Source: Calditrichia bacterium (GTDB lineage: Bacteria > Calditrichota > Calditrichia > Calditrichales > Calditrichaceae). Taken from it: a stretch of 29,929 bases of DNA. The notes beneath the pieces were generated by a model. The model searched no databases. It saw nothing but the letters and a program-made list of their open reading frames with translations, and was not told the origin of the DNA. Of this stretch, positions 15,280 through 24,054 are shown piece after piece. The stretch spans positions 1 to 29,929 of the forward strand of contig JALWEA010000402.1 in assembly GCA_027039465.1 (NCBI GenBank), read 5' to 3'. Position 1 is the stretch's first letter. Each line of letters begins with the position of its first letter. The translations under genes and the position numbers were made by a program.

Positions 15280-15291
15280 TTTTTACTCCTT

Positions 15292-15647
15292 TTCTTTTGT
15301 GATGCGTCCGTCCTTCGATACGATTCTACCTTTCATCTCGGGATGTTCAATATAAGGGCGAAGCATTTCCGTTAATGTGCTGCAAACTTAAAAAATTTGA
15401 CGTTGTGCAACCAAAAACATCGATAGTTCCTTTATCTGTTAAGGAAATGCTTCTCCCCTACAAGTCCGGCAAAATCTCTCGGGAACCGGACACAATTAAG
15501 GGCAACCGTTAAATTTTCAACAACTCTGTATTGTTGTCCTTTAGGGCTTTTCAGGATAGATATGTGTCAAGGTTTTAATAAATCTTAATGTGTTCATCCC
15601 ATAAAGATAATAATAAAAGTGAAAGAACTATGAATTTTTCATTCAGC
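15292..15647. other. gap dominated by repeat sequence
   Basis: Between the protease and the DUF2442 gene. It contains GCGTCCGTCCTTCGATACG (15305-15323), shared with the other repeat sites, then the 112-base element copy 2, a CTCGGGAACCGG fragment and an AT-rich tail. No supported gene. Confidence 0.55.
15351..15462 (+). repeat. 112-base inverted-repeat-ended element, copy 2
   Basis: Left end TATAAGGGCGAAGCATTTCC, right end GGAAATGCTTCTCCCCTACA. The interior (AAAAAATTTGACGTTGTGCA, ACCAAAAACATCGATAG, TTTATCTGTTAA) aligns base for base in length with copy 1 at 8575-8686. Confidence 0.8.
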
Positions 15648-15887
15648 TTATTTAATCCTTACGGATTTCTCATAAACAAACTCGGGATCCAAATCCAATC
15701 CTATTTCCCATTCTATGGTATCAAATGAAACTTTAACTTTTTTAAATTCTTCTCTCTTCTTTAATTTTGAAAAGAGTCCGAATTCCAAAAAAGGTTTCAT
15801 ATCAAGCATTCTGGATTCGGCATTATCAAATTCTATGATTAATTTGTAATTATCCCTTGGTATAACTTTTTTTACTGTTGGATACAT
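15648..15887 (-). CDS. DUF2442-family small protein
   Basis: 79 residues, start supported by AGGAG upstream. The sequence MYPTVKKVIPRDNYKLIIEF, then DNAESRMLDMKPFLEFGLFS and VSFDTIEWEIGLDLDPEFVY, shows the DUF2442 layout: a first beta-hairpin with LxxxFxxGE/RxxD, then the 'pFLxxGxFxxLkd' segment and a terminal WxxGxDLxPexlY. Biochemical role is not established. It is the second gene of a pair, 9 bases after a DUF4160 gene; the two families commonly occur side by side and have been suspected of acting as a toxin-antitoxin-like unit, which this sequence alone cannot show. Confidence 0.85.
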   Translation of the reverse strand: MYPTVKKVIPRDNYKLIIEFDNAESRMLDMKPFLEFGLFSKLKKREEFKKVKVSFDTIEWEIGLDLDPEFVYEKSVRIK

Positions 15888-15896
15888 TTTCTTCTC

Positions 15897-16163
15897 CTAT
15901 CGTATTGGGGAAATTTTGAAAGGTTCTTCTCCATTCATTAACAATTTCCAATCGGCCAACAATTCATCTTTGTGTAATTCAGCCCATGCCAAAACTAGTC
16001 TGCTTTGTTTTTTAGGAAGGTTACCACTTGTTATTTCACATTTTTCTATGTCAACAATAGCTTTATATTCAGCATAATACGCGTGAAAATGAGGCGGAGG
16101 ATGTTCTCCGGGAGAATAATACATTCGAATTATTATTCCATAAAACATAGAAATCGTTGGCAT
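15897..16163 (-). CDS. DUF4160-family small protein
   Basis: 88 residues. MPTISMFYGIIIRMYYSPGE followed by HPPPHFHAYYAEYKAIVDIE is diagnostic of DUF4160: an Arg/Tyr strand, then the H-PPHFHA-Y histidine-rich motif (about residues 21-30), then WAELHKDELLADW near 60-72. GGGAG lies 6-10 bases upstream of the ATG at 16163. The conserved His cluster suggests metal binding or catalysis, but no activity is established. First gene of the DUF4160-DUF2442 pair. Confidence 0.87.
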   Translation of the reverse strand: MPTISMFYGIIIRMYYSPGEHPPPHFHAYYAEYKAIVDIEKCEITSGNLPKKQSRLVLAWAELHKDELLADWKLLMNGEEPFKISPIR

Positions 16164-16465
16164 AATTTCTCCCTATTTGCAAAAGAACTATCACCCTCAA
16201 AAAACCACAAAAAACCGAACAATTCACATTTGGCTCCGTTTAAAATTTCTATTTGAAATTTTTTACTCATTACTAAAAATTTTCTAAAAAAGAGCCCTTT
16301 TAAGTGTTCAAGTTAATCTTTACAAATAATAATTCATTAAAAGAAAACGTCAATGACCAAAATTAGTTCATTTTTGCTTAGTCAAATCCCAATTAATTCT
16401 GCTTATTTTTTTACTACAACAACGCACATTCTTATAATTTTGCTAACATGATAATCAAAACAATA
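16164..16465. other. AT-rich gap, nothing recognised
   Basis: Separates the large secreted protein gene (ending at 16466) from the DUF4160 gene start. It should hold the DUF4160 promoter and a terminator for the large gene, but I see no convincing hairpin with a T tract and no repeat unit. Confidence 0.45.
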
Positions 16466-19400
16466 TTAGTGCTGTGTCGTATCTGCCGGTGCAGGTTGCG
16501 GTTTGGGTTTCACCGTTACTTTTGTAGAAGCCGTTGCGCTCTCCTTGCCGTCCGAAACTTTGACCGAAACGGTAAAGGTGCCGGTTTGCCCCTCTTTCGG
16601 CGTCCAGTTTACCGTGCCGCTGTGGCTGTCCAAAGTGGCGCCGTCGGGTAAATCAACGGCGGAGTACGTCAAGGCGTCCCTGTCGGGATCGCTGCCCTCA
16701 AACGAAAGCTGTACCGTGCTGCCCGCTTCCACTGTTTCGGAGTTCGGCGCCTTAATGCTCGGTGCGCGATTCACATTTTCCACTTTAATGGTCACCGGCA
16801 GCGTGACTTCGTCTTGCCCGTCGCTAACCGTAAAGGTAACCGTGTAATCACCGGCCTGATCAAAATCCGGCTTCCAGGTAAACGTGCCCGTTTTGGCATC
16901 GAATTTGGCGCCTTTGGGCAAATCCTTTACGCCGTAAGTCAATTTGGTTCCGGCGTCGGGATCCGTGGCCTTAACCGTGAAGGTCAGCGTTTCATTCTCT
17001 TTGACCTGCTGCGCCGCTACGGCTTCAAACTTGGGCGGACGATTGACATTATTCACCGTAATGGTGATTTTTTTGCTGATGCTGGTATCGCCGTCGCTGA
17101 CCGTAAAAGTAACCGCATAGCTGCCCGCCTGTTCAAAGGTCGGCTTCCAGCTAAAGGTTGCGCTGCCCGGATCAAATTGCGCTCCGTCCGGAAGGCCTTC
17201 GGCGGAAACGGTCAATTTACTTCCGGCGTCAGGATCTTGTGCTTTAACGGTAAATTTCAGCGTCTTGTTTTCATCAACCGTTTGATCGGTTAAGTTTACA
17301 AATTCCGGCGCACGGTTAACATTAACCACCGTAATGGGAACGGTAATGCTTGCCTTGTCTTTGCCGTCGCTCACCGTGAAGCTTACCTTATAATCACCGG
17401 CCTGTTCAAAGGTAGGTGTCCAGCTAAAGGCGTGTGTTTGCGCATCGAAGTGCGCGCCTTCGGGTAAATTCTGCGCCGAGTAAGTCAGCGTGTTGTCGGT
17501 ATCTTCGTCTTTGCCGATTACTTTAAACGTTAACGGACTGTTTTCCTTCACTTTTTGCGGCGCAATGGCTTCGATGGTCGGCGCACGATTCAAATCTTCA
17601 ATGGTAACATGCGCGGTTTGACCGGCCGACAAGTTGCCGGTGTCCGTTACCTTGAATTGAATATCGTAAGTACCGGCCTGCAGAAAATCCGGCGTCCAGT
17701 CGAACTTACCTGTCTTGGCATCCAAGGTGGCGCCTTTCGGCGGATTTTCACAACTGTAAATCAGTTTACCGGCGTCTTCTTTGTCGGGATCGCTGCCTTT
17801 CAACTGAATGGTTACCGGCGAATTTTCAACGCCCTTTACCGGCGCAATGGCTTGCAGCACCGGCGGCCGGTTGACATTATTAACCACAATGGTAAAGGTT
17901 TTCTTATCGCTCAGGAGGCCGCCAAGGTCTTTGACCGTAACCGCAATATCCGAATAGGTTCCGGCCTGATCGTAGGTCGGTTTCCAGCTAAACTGCACCT
18001 TTGTGGAATCGAAGGTCATGCCTTGCGGCATATTCGATGCGCTAAAATGCAGCTTACCGACATCTTCCTTGTCCGGATCATGGGCAACCACCTGCAACGT
18101 CCAAAGTTTATTTTCATCCACGGTCTGCTGAGCAATGGGATCGATGGAAGGCGGACGATTGACATTTTTGACCGTAATTTTCAGCGGTTGCTTCACCGTG
18201 AATTCGCCGTCGGTCACCTGAAATTCTACCGTGTAAACACCGGATTGATCATAAGTTGGCGTCCAGTTTAAGGTTAAAGTTTGCGCATCAAAGGTTGCCC
18301 CTTCCGGCAGATTGAGCGCCGTGTATTTCAATTTTCCTTTGTCTTCTTTATCCGGATCGGTTGCCGGAATCAGTTTGTAGGTCAACAATGTGTTTTCATC
18401 AACCGTCTGGTCTTGTTGTGCCGGAAATACCGGCGTGCGGTTCACGTGATTCACGGTAATGGGCACATTGGCCGAATCGCTCAAGCCCGCGGGATCGCTA
18501 ATGGCAAACGTGACCGTGTACGAACCGGATTGATCAAAGTTCGGTTTCCATTTAAACACACCGGTCTTGGCATCAAAAGAGGCACCCTCCGGCAAATGGG
18601 CGGCGGATAAAGTCAGCTTACCCTTATCTTCCTTATCCGGATCGGAACCGCTAACTTTGAACGTCAACAACTGATTCTCGTCCACGGTCTTGGGCGTAAT
18701 GGTAGCCAATACCGGCGGACGATTGACATGATTCACCGTAATGTTGACCGTTTTGCTGTCGCTCAGTTGGCCGTCGCTTACGGTGAAAACAATGCTATAT
18801 TTTCCGGACTGATCGTAATTCGGTGTCCACGTAAAGGTATTGCCCTGCAATACCGCGCCTTCGGGTAACGGTTTACCGGAATAGGTAAGCTTGCCCTGAT
18901 CTTCTTTGTCCGGATCGCTGCCGTTTAAAATAATGGTTAAGGTTTGATTTTCATCCACGGTCTGCGCGGGAATGTCGGCCAACACCGGCGGACGGTTGAC
19001 ATGCACCACGGTAATGGTCGTTGTGGCCGTGTCGCTCAGTCCCGCAGGATCGGTTACGATAAAACGCACATTGGGATACACACCCGACTGCTCGTAAGTA
19101 GGCTTCCAGCGGAAGACTAAAGAATCGGGATAGAATTTGGCGCCTTCGGGCAAATTTTCCGCCGTAAATTTTAGCTTACCGGCATCTTCTTTGTCCGGAT
19201 CGCTGCCGCTCACTTTAAAGCGCAATAATTTGTTTTCATCAACGGTAAAATTTTTCAGCGCGGCCATAACCGGCGGACGGTTAACATGTTTCACCGTAAT
19301 ATCAACGGTAATGGAATCGCTTAAAGCGCCGGCCGTGAAAACGAATAAAATGTTTTTGTACACGCCGGACTGGTCATAGGTCGGCTTCCATGAAAAGGTG

Positions 19401-21109
19401 GCCGTTTGCGGATCGAATGTTGCGCCGGGAGGCAAATGGTAGGCGGCGTAACTTAGTGCATTTTGGTCTTCCTTATCCGGATCATGTCCGTTTAGCTTAA
19501 AGGTAAGCAATTGCCCTTCCGGGATGGTTTGAGGCGGAACGGGTTCCAATACCGGCGGGCGATCCACATGATGCACCGTAATGGTCGAGGCGTCCATGGC
19601 CGTAGCTCCGGCCGGATCGTGCACGGCAAAATCCACCGTGTAAATACCGGATTGCTCATAAGTCGGTTTCCATTTGAAGACGCGCGTTTTGGGATCAAAG
19701 GTAGCGCCCTGCGGCAAATTGGCGGCCGAATAAGTCAATTTACCCGCATCCTCTTTATCCGGATCCTGCCCTTCGGGAATGGTAAAGGTTAACACCTGAT
19801 TTTCATCAACTTCGTAATCAGGAATATCGGCAATGGTCGGTGGGCGGTTTACGTGGTGCACGGTTATTTTAAACGATTTGCTGTCCGTTAAATGGCTCTG
19901 CGTCCGTTCATGCACCGTAATGGTGATGGGATAAACGCCCGATTGATCGTAATTAGGCGTCCAGACAAAAACGCCCTTTAACGAATCAAACTTAGCTCCT
20001 TCCGGCAACGGATTAATAGTAAAATAAACAGGATCGCTATCCGGTTCGTAAGCGGAAACCTGAAAACTGAGTGTTTTGTTTTCATCCGTTTCCTGATCCG
20101 CAATGGGGGCCAATTGCGGCGGACGGTTGTAACGCAAAATCAAAGTATTGGAATCGGCGGCCACATAAACATAAACATCTTTTTTAACGGCGTTATAGAT
20201 GTGGGAATTTGCTTTGTAAACCCCTTCTTTGGTGGGTTTTGACGGATTTTTGGCATCAAAAAACTCAAGGGCATTTTGCACGTCATTGCCAATAAACAGC
20301 GTATGTCCGCTTTTGGTGGCGCTGTGGGCATACCCTTGAATTTGTATCCGATCGATAACTTTAGGATTACTCAAATCCGATACATCCAACACCCACAATC
20401 CTGCCGGGCCGTCGGCAACGTACATGTAAGGCCCCTGGAACAGAATGGAACGGGCATAGACAATCTGTTTTAAATCGCCGACTTTTTTAAGATGTTCCGG
20501 GTCGCTAATATCAAAGACAATCAGTCCTTTGCGTTTATCCAGAGCAAACAAATAATTATCTTTAACCCCAAGCCCCCAGGTAAATCCATTCAAATGGGTT
20601 ACGGAAATCAATTGCGGATGTTCGGGATCGGCAATATCGTAAATGGCAATGCCCGAGTCGGCTTCGGCCACGTACATCATTGAATCTTGACTGACAACCC
20701 AGTATGATTCGGCAACGGGTTTAAGATGACTTAACGTACGCGGATGCGCCGGATCGGAAACATCCAACACGTAAACACCATCCAACCTACCGGAAAGCAA
20801 GGCCAAATCACCCGTTAAAAAAACGTTTTGTGAAAGGTGATTGGCAGTAACATTGGCAATTTCCTTTGGTTGGTGCACATTGCTCACATCCAAAATCTGC
20901 AAACCAGTGTACTCATCAACGACAAATAAGGTGTTGTTTTTTATTTGAACTTGTTTGATACCATCCTTGGCCTGTACTCCCAACATTGATTTGGGAGGTT
21001 TGTAAGCACTAATGAATTCAGCGCTGACATTCTCCTGTGCTTCAATGAACGTAAAAAAACCGATAATCATAAAAATAAAAAAAATCTTTGAAAGACAACG
21101 AGCCTTCAT
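16466..21109 (-). CDS. large secreted LVIVD-propeller and 13x He_PIG/cadherin-like repeat protein
   Basis: 1547 residues; AAGGAG 6 bases before the ATG at 21109. Signal peptide at about 1-25 (KIFFIFMIIGFFTFIEA then QENVS). Residues about 40-330 carry repeated LFVVDEYTGLQILDVSN / YVLDVSDPAHPRTL / AIYDIADPEHPQLI units, the LVIVD type of beta-propeller. From about 331 to 1530 there are 13 tandem domains of about 93 residues, each opening NRPPxxxxIxxQxVDENxxL, with a calcium-type SDPDKED segment, LPEGAxFD, a WKPTYDQSGxY strand and a closing ITVxHV. These are putative-Ig/cadherin-like (He_PIG) folds, typical of extracellular adhesive or matrix proteins. The tail KPKPQPAPADTTQH has no recognisable sorting domain or anchor. 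Repeats 1-9 keep more DPDKED; repeats 10-13 are more diverged. The gene stands alone. Confidence 0.9.
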   Translation of the reverse strand: MKARCLSKIFFIFMIIGFFTFIEAQENVSAEFISAYKPPKSMLGVQAKDGIKQVQIKNNTLFVVDEYTGLQILDVSNVHQPKEIANVTANHLSQNVFLTGDLALLSGRLDGVYVLDVSDPAHPRTLSHLKPVAESYWVVSQDSMMYVAEADSGIAIYDIADPEHPQLISVTHLNGFTWGLGVKDNYLFALDKRKGLIVFDISDPEHLKKVGDLKQIVYARSILFQGPYMYVADGPAGLWVLDVSDLSNPKVIDRIQIQGYAHSATKSGHTLFIGNDVQNALEFFDAKNPSKPTKEGVYKANSHIYNAVKKDVYVYVAADSNTLILRYNRPPQLAPIADQETDENKTLSFQVSAYEPDSDPVYFTINPLPEGAKFDSLKGVFVWTPNYDQSGVYPITITVHERTQSHLTDSKSFKITVHHVNRPPTIADIPDYEVDENQVLTFTIPEGQDPDKEDAGKLTYSAANLPQGATFDPKTRVFKWKPTYEQSGIYTVDFAVHDPAGATAMDASTITVHHVDRPPVLEPVPPQTIPEGQLLTFKLNGHDPDKEDQNALSYAAYHLPPGATFDPQTATFSWKPTYDQSGVYKNILFVFTAGALSDSITVDITVKHVNRPPVMAALKNFTVDENKLLRFKVSGSDPDKEDAGKLKFTAENLPEGAKFYPDSLVFRWKPTYEQSGVYPNVRFIVTDPAGLSDTATTTITVVHVNRPPVLADIPAQTVDENQTLTIILNGSDPDKEDQGKLTYSGKPLPEGAVLQGNTFTWTPNYDQSGKYSIVFTVSDGQLSDSKTVNITVNHVNRPPVLATITPKTVDENQLLTFKVSGSDPDKEDKGKLTLSAAHLPEGASFDAKTGVFKWKPNFDQSGSYTVTFAISDPAGLSDSANVPITVNHVNRTPVFPAQQDQTVDENTLLTYKLIPATDPDKEDKGKLKYTALNLPEGATFDAQTLTLNWTPTYDQSGVYTVEFQVTDGEFTVKQPLKITVKNVNRPPSIDPIAQQTVDENKLWTLQVVAHDPDKEDVGKLHFSASNMPQGMTFDSTKVQFSWKPTYDQAGTYSDIAVTVKDLGGLLSDKKTFTIVVNNVNRPPVLQAIAPVKGVENSPVTIQLKGSDPDKEDAGKLIYSCENPPKGATLDAKTGKFDWTPDFLQAGTYDIQFKVTDTGNLSAGQTAHVTIEDLNRAPTIEAIAPQKVKENSPLTFKVIGKDEDTDNTLTYSAQNLPEGAHFDAQTHAFSWTPTFEQAGDYKVSFTVSDGKDKASITVPITVVNVNRAPEFVNLTDQTVDENKTLKFTVKAQDPDAGSKLTVSAEGLPDGAQFDPGSATFSWKPTFEQAGSYAVTFTVSDGDTSISKKITITVNNVNRPPKFEAVAAQQVKENETLTFTVKATDPDAGTKLTYGVKDLPKGAKFDAKTGTFTWKPDFDQAGDYTVTFTVSDGQDEVTLPVTIKVENVNRAPSIKAPNSETVEAGSTVQLSFEGSDPDRDALTYSAVDLPDGATLDSHSGTVNWTPKEGQTGTFTVSVKVSDGKESATASTKVTVKPKPQPAPADTTQH

Positions 21110-21615
21110 GACGTGCTCCTTATTTAAAGATGCTGCACCTTGTAGGCGCTTTCAAACTGAGATCAATTTAAATTGAAACCTATTGCAAATCAAGCAATGC
21201 CGCTATGTTACCGTTTTAACAGGTATTTGCTCCATTCCTATTTCCAAAACGGGCACAATTTACCCATTACAGATTTATATTTTCGTGTAAAACAGTCAAT
21301 ATCTTTAGAAAATAAACACATTTTCTTTGCTTTTTAGCCATTATTTTTAATGAAATAAAAAAGGATTCAAGCTAACGGAGAATAAATTTTCCTATTTACA
21401 TTAGGTACATCCGAAAATCTTACTAACTTTTCCACCGGATTTGTATTACAGTTCTGTTGGTAATAAGTATGCTAAAGCACCTATTATTACGTGTTGATTA
21501 GGAACTGGGAATTGGTGCGGCAACCGTGTCTCGATACGATCCCGTTGGCGCGGTCTCTACTCGACAACCGGTTGCCTTTGACCGCGTCAGGTTCCCGAGT
21601 GATTCTACCGACACT
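21110..21615. other. intergenic region upstream of the large secreted protein gene
   Basis: AT-rich leader, an imperfect inverted repeat GTAATAA...TTATTAC (21460-21490), and a GGGAATTGG...GCGGCAACCGTG segment (about 21506-21530) that resembles 23835-23870. No supported gene. Confidence 0.5.
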
Positions 21616-21726
21616 TGTAGGGGCGAAGCATTTCTCTAACAAATAAAAGAATAATCAATACTTTTGGTTGCATTACGTTAAATTTTTTGAGCTTGCAGCG
21701 TCTTGACGGAAATGCTTCGCCCTTAC
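21616..21726 (-). repeat. 112-base-type inverted-repeat-ended element, copy 3 (inverse orientation)
   Basis: Ends TGTAGGGGCGAAGCATTTC and GGAAATGCTTCGCCCTTAC. Read on the minus strand its interior (CTCAAAAAATTTAACGTAATG, CAACCAAAAGTATTG, TCTTTTATTTGTTAGA) aligns with copies 1 and 2. Flanking GTATCGAGGGACGGACGCG (21758-21776) is the inverse of the shared CGTCCGTCCC segment. Confidence 0.78.
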
Positions 21727-22003
21727 TTCGGACAACGTAAGATACCAGGCAGAATCGTATCGAGGGACGGACGCGCCACTACATGTCAATAGTAGCAAGG
21801 CACGAGCGAAGCGATCCCTTCCACCATTACCGGTCTCTGCCTCTTTGGATGGGATTGCCTCACTCTCCCGATCGCAGGCTCGCGGGCTCATTCGCAATGA
21901 CAACCCTTTACGATTAACGAATATACGAATAACGGATACACGAATAACGACTTTCCCTTCAACCCTTACACTCTTAACCCTTAACTATTTCACCATTCAA
22001 CCA
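21727..22003. repeat. composite intergenic repeat (inverse orientation), remaining parts
   Basis: After the copy 3 core come, in order, the GATACGATTCTGCC/CGTCCGTCC segment (inverse), a CGAGCGAAGCGATCCC...GGGATTGCCTCA...CATTCGCAATGACA unit (inverse of TGTCATTGCGA..GCAATCCC), ACGATTAACGAATATACG (21910-21949) and AACCCTTACACTCTTAACCC (about 21961-21985). The order mirrors 8107-8686, so the same composite is present twice in opposite orientation. Confidence 0.65.
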
Positions 22004-22010
22004 ATAAAAT

Positions 22011-22039
22011 TTGAATGCATTCCCTTTTTTCCTTAGAAT
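22011..22039 (+). promoter_or_regulatory. sigma70-like promoter of crcB
   Basis: TTGAAT (22011-22016), 17-base spacer, TAGAAT (22034-22039), about 45 bases before the ATG at 22085. The leader is too short and lacks the GGNGATGG...CCGCC features of a fluoride riboswitch. Confidence 0.45.
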
Positions 22040-22084
22040 CTGCCCGAACCCAATCACAAAAAGTTAATAAAGGAGTTCTGCAGA

Positions 22085-22462
22085 ATGTTTCGATTGCTGA
22101 TGGTCGGTGCAGGCGGCTTTTTCGGTGCAATTTCCCGCTACGCTCTGAGCGGATTCACATACAGGATCGTTAAAAATCCATGGTTTCCTTATGGTACGTT
22201 AACGGTGAATATTTTAGGTTGTATTTTCATCGGATTTTTGGCCGGGCTGGCCGAAAGTCGGCAAATTTTCAGTCCGGATACCCGCGCCTTCTGGCTCATC
22301 GGATTTATCGGTAGTTTCACCACTTTTTCTACCTTCAGTTACGAAACCATGGGATTGGCTCAGGACGGGCAAATCAATAGCGCATTGTTAAATTTGGGAT
22401 TACATTTGGTGCTCGGTCTGCTTGGCGTGTGGCTGGGCAGTGTGGCAGCCAAACTGATTTAG
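22085..22462 (+). CDS. crcB: fluoride-specific ion channel CrcB/Fluc
   Basis: 125 residues, four TM helices, AAAGGAG upstream. Family motifs are clear: VGAGGFFGAISRYALSG at 7-23, PYGTLTVNILGCIFIGFLAG at about 35-54 (with the conserved Asn), and GFIGSFTTFSTFSYE at about 73-87 carrying the Phe-box and the central Thr/Ser/Phe residues. Fluc channels work as antiparallel dimers in the inner membrane and export fluoride to relieve toxicity. A single-gene homodimeric type is expected, as no second crcB is adjacent. A DUF190 gene follows after 9 bases and its ribosome binding site overlaps the crcB stop, so the two form an operon. Confidence 0.95.
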   Translation: MFRLLMVGAGGFFGAISRYALSGFTYRIVKNPWFPYGTLTVNILGCIFIGFLAGLAESRQIFSPDTRAFWLIGFIGSFTTFSTFSYETMGLAQDGQINSALLNLGLHLVLGLLGVWLGSVAAKLI

Positions 22463-22471
22463 GAGGTAAGC

Positions 22472-22810
22472 ATGGTTTTACCGGAAAAAGGACATTTGCT
22501 TCGTATTTTTATCGGGGAAGACGATCGCTACGAAGGCAAGCCGTTGTATGAATGGATTGTACAAAAAGCCAGAGAACAGTGTTTAGCCGGAGCAACGGTA
22601 TTGCGCGGTCTGGAGGGATTCGGACGTCATAGCCGAATGCACACCGGCAAATTTTTACGTCTTTCTCAGGATTTGCCCATTATTATCGAAATTGTCGATA
22701 CCCTTGATAAAATCGAAGCTTTTATCCCCTTAATCGACGAAGCGATCAGCGAAGGCCTGGCAACGGTTGAGAAGGTGGATATTCGTTTTTATCGTAGCGG
22801 CGACGAATAA
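22472..22810 (+). CDS. DUF190-family protein, partner of CrcB
   Basis: 112 residues. TAGGAGG overlaps the crcB stop codon 6 bases before the ATG. LLRIFIGEDDRYEGKPLYEW at the N-terminus, AREQCLAGATVLRGLEGFG in the middle and LPIIIEIVDTLDKIEAFIP later are the standard DUF190 features (PII-like ferredoxin fold). DUF190 genes are frequently next to crcB, so a regulatory or accessory role in fluoride export is reasonable, though not biochemically established as far as I know. Soluble, cytoplasmic. Only 24 bases separate it from the convergent gene at 22835. Confidence 0.92.
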   Translation: MVLPEKGHLLRIFIGEDDRYEGKPLYEWIVQKAREQCLAGATVLRGLEGFGRHSRMHTGKFLRLSQDLPIIIEIVDTLDKIEAFIPLIDEAISEGLATVEKVDIRFYRSGDE

Positions 22811-22834
22811 TCAATCGTCCAAGCGTTATTTGTT

Positions 22835-23668
22835 CTATTCCCGTTCACGATATTCATAATATTCGGGAATGGCGGAAAACGTGAACAAAAAGCGTTCTAA
22901 TAATTCACCGAATAAAATGAACAACATTTCCACGCCGGTGGCCCGGCCGTGAATAAACCATTGGTACAAATCGAATACTAGCGGAATAAACAACCCTATG
23001 ATCAGTCGACTGCCGAACAACAGGCTGTGTTGAACCAACAAAAAGCGCACGGTTTGTTTGGTTTCGGGCCGCTGTATGTTCAGCAATTTTAACCGCCAGA
23101 ATAAAACAACCAGTTCAATAATCAGAAAAATCGAAATCAAACCTTGCAAATCGTACACATGAAAAATCACCACCCACGTTATGATCATGGCCTTTCCCAC
23201 CCCGAACAAAATATTGAGACTAGTGGTAACATTTTGCCAAGCGGGATATCCGTGCAAAAGCAAAACATTCTGAAAGGCGTAAACAATGTACATGATGCCA
23301 AAGGCTAAAATCAATTCCACAATGCGCAGATGAATATTTTGCAAATGCAGTAAATACAAGGCGTACAAAAGCAAGGTGAAAATCAATAGATAAAGGGCAT
23401 TCTTCTTTAGCCGAACGTACCAAAGCGGTAAACCGGTTTGATTTTTTATGAGCAAGTAAAAAATAAACAAAGGTGCCATGATTAAAGTTAAAATGCCCGC
23501 TAAAATAATGAACGAGGCATAATACTTATGCAGCAACAATGCGCTGCTCTGAAAATTAAGCTTATTATAAACAATCAGAAAAATCGCAAGATAAACACCG
23601 GCAGCCGTTTCCACCGCTAAGCTGTACAAAAACAGCCATTGCTTAAGAAATATCTCTTTAGGATTCAT
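22835..23668 (-). CDS. DmsC-like polytopic membrane anchor protein, orphan
   Basis: 277 residues with about eight hydrophobic segments; AAGGG lies upstream of the ATG at 23668. The N-terminus KQWLFLYSLAVETAAGVYLA and the last helix EMLFILFGELLERFLFTFSA followed by a short Tyr/Glu-rich tail resemble DmsC/NrfD-type quinol-oxidising anchors of molybdopterin oxidoreductases (typically 8 TM, about 280 residues, with GE-LxRxLF near the end). No catalytic molybdopterin or four-cluster Fe-S subunit gene is next to it, which is unusual for such an anchor. Assignment rests on overall shape and two segments; an unrelated multi-TM protein remains possible. Confidence 0.5.
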   Translation of the reverse strand: MNPKEIFLKQWLFLYSLAVETAAGVYLAIFLIVYNKLNFQSSALLLHKYYASFIILAGILTLIMAPLFIFYLLIKNQTGLPLWYVRLKKNALYLLIFTLLLYALYLLHLQNIHLRIVELILAFGIMYIVYAFQNVLLLHGYPAWQNVTTSLNILFGVGKAMIITWVVIFHVYDLQGLISIFLIIELVVLFWRLKLLNIQRPETKQTVRFLLVQHSLLFGSRLIIGLFIPLVFDLYQWFIHGRATGVEMLFILFGELLERFLFTFSAIPEYYEYRERE

Positions 23669-24054
23669 TGAGTTACCCTTTTTTAAACAATCTGTTATTT
23701 ACTCTCGGTAGCTTTTAAATCCGTTTTAGTGAATGAGAAATTATGTTACGATATGAATCAGAAATGTGCAAAACTTTTTATTTTACATCCGCAAATCCGG
23801 TTTGCTGGTTGGAAGTTGGAGCTGGGAATTTGGAATTGGGAACAGGGAACCGGTACGGCAACCGTGCCTTGATACGTCCCGATTAACGGATAAAAGATAT
23901 ACGAATAACGTTTCCCTCAATTCCTGACTCTTCACCCTTAACCCATTCACCCATTTGACCAATCAACAATTTAACCAGTGAACCATTCAACCTAAATAAT
24001 CCATGGTTCCGCTCCCGGCAATGACAGGCCGGTTAAAGATCAAAAATATTTCGT
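23669..24054. repeat. gap with degenerate composite repeat (about 23811-23995)
   Basis: Contains GGGAACAGGGAACCGGTACGG, CAACCGTGCCTTGATACG, then ACGGATAAAAGATATACG and ACGAATAACG (23881-23910), and CCCTTAACCCATTCACCCAT low complexity. It is the most decayed of the composite sites and lacks the 112-base core. No gene seen. Confidence 0.55.

Noticed and set aside
17555..18271. 238-codon plus-strand open frame inside the He_PIG repeat gene
   Set aside because: Produced by the repeated codon pattern of the antisense strand; the same shadow recurs in several repeats.
21990..22084. Fluoride riboswitch before crcB
   Set aside because: The conserved GGNGATGG and CCGCC pseudoknot parts are absent and the leader is too short.
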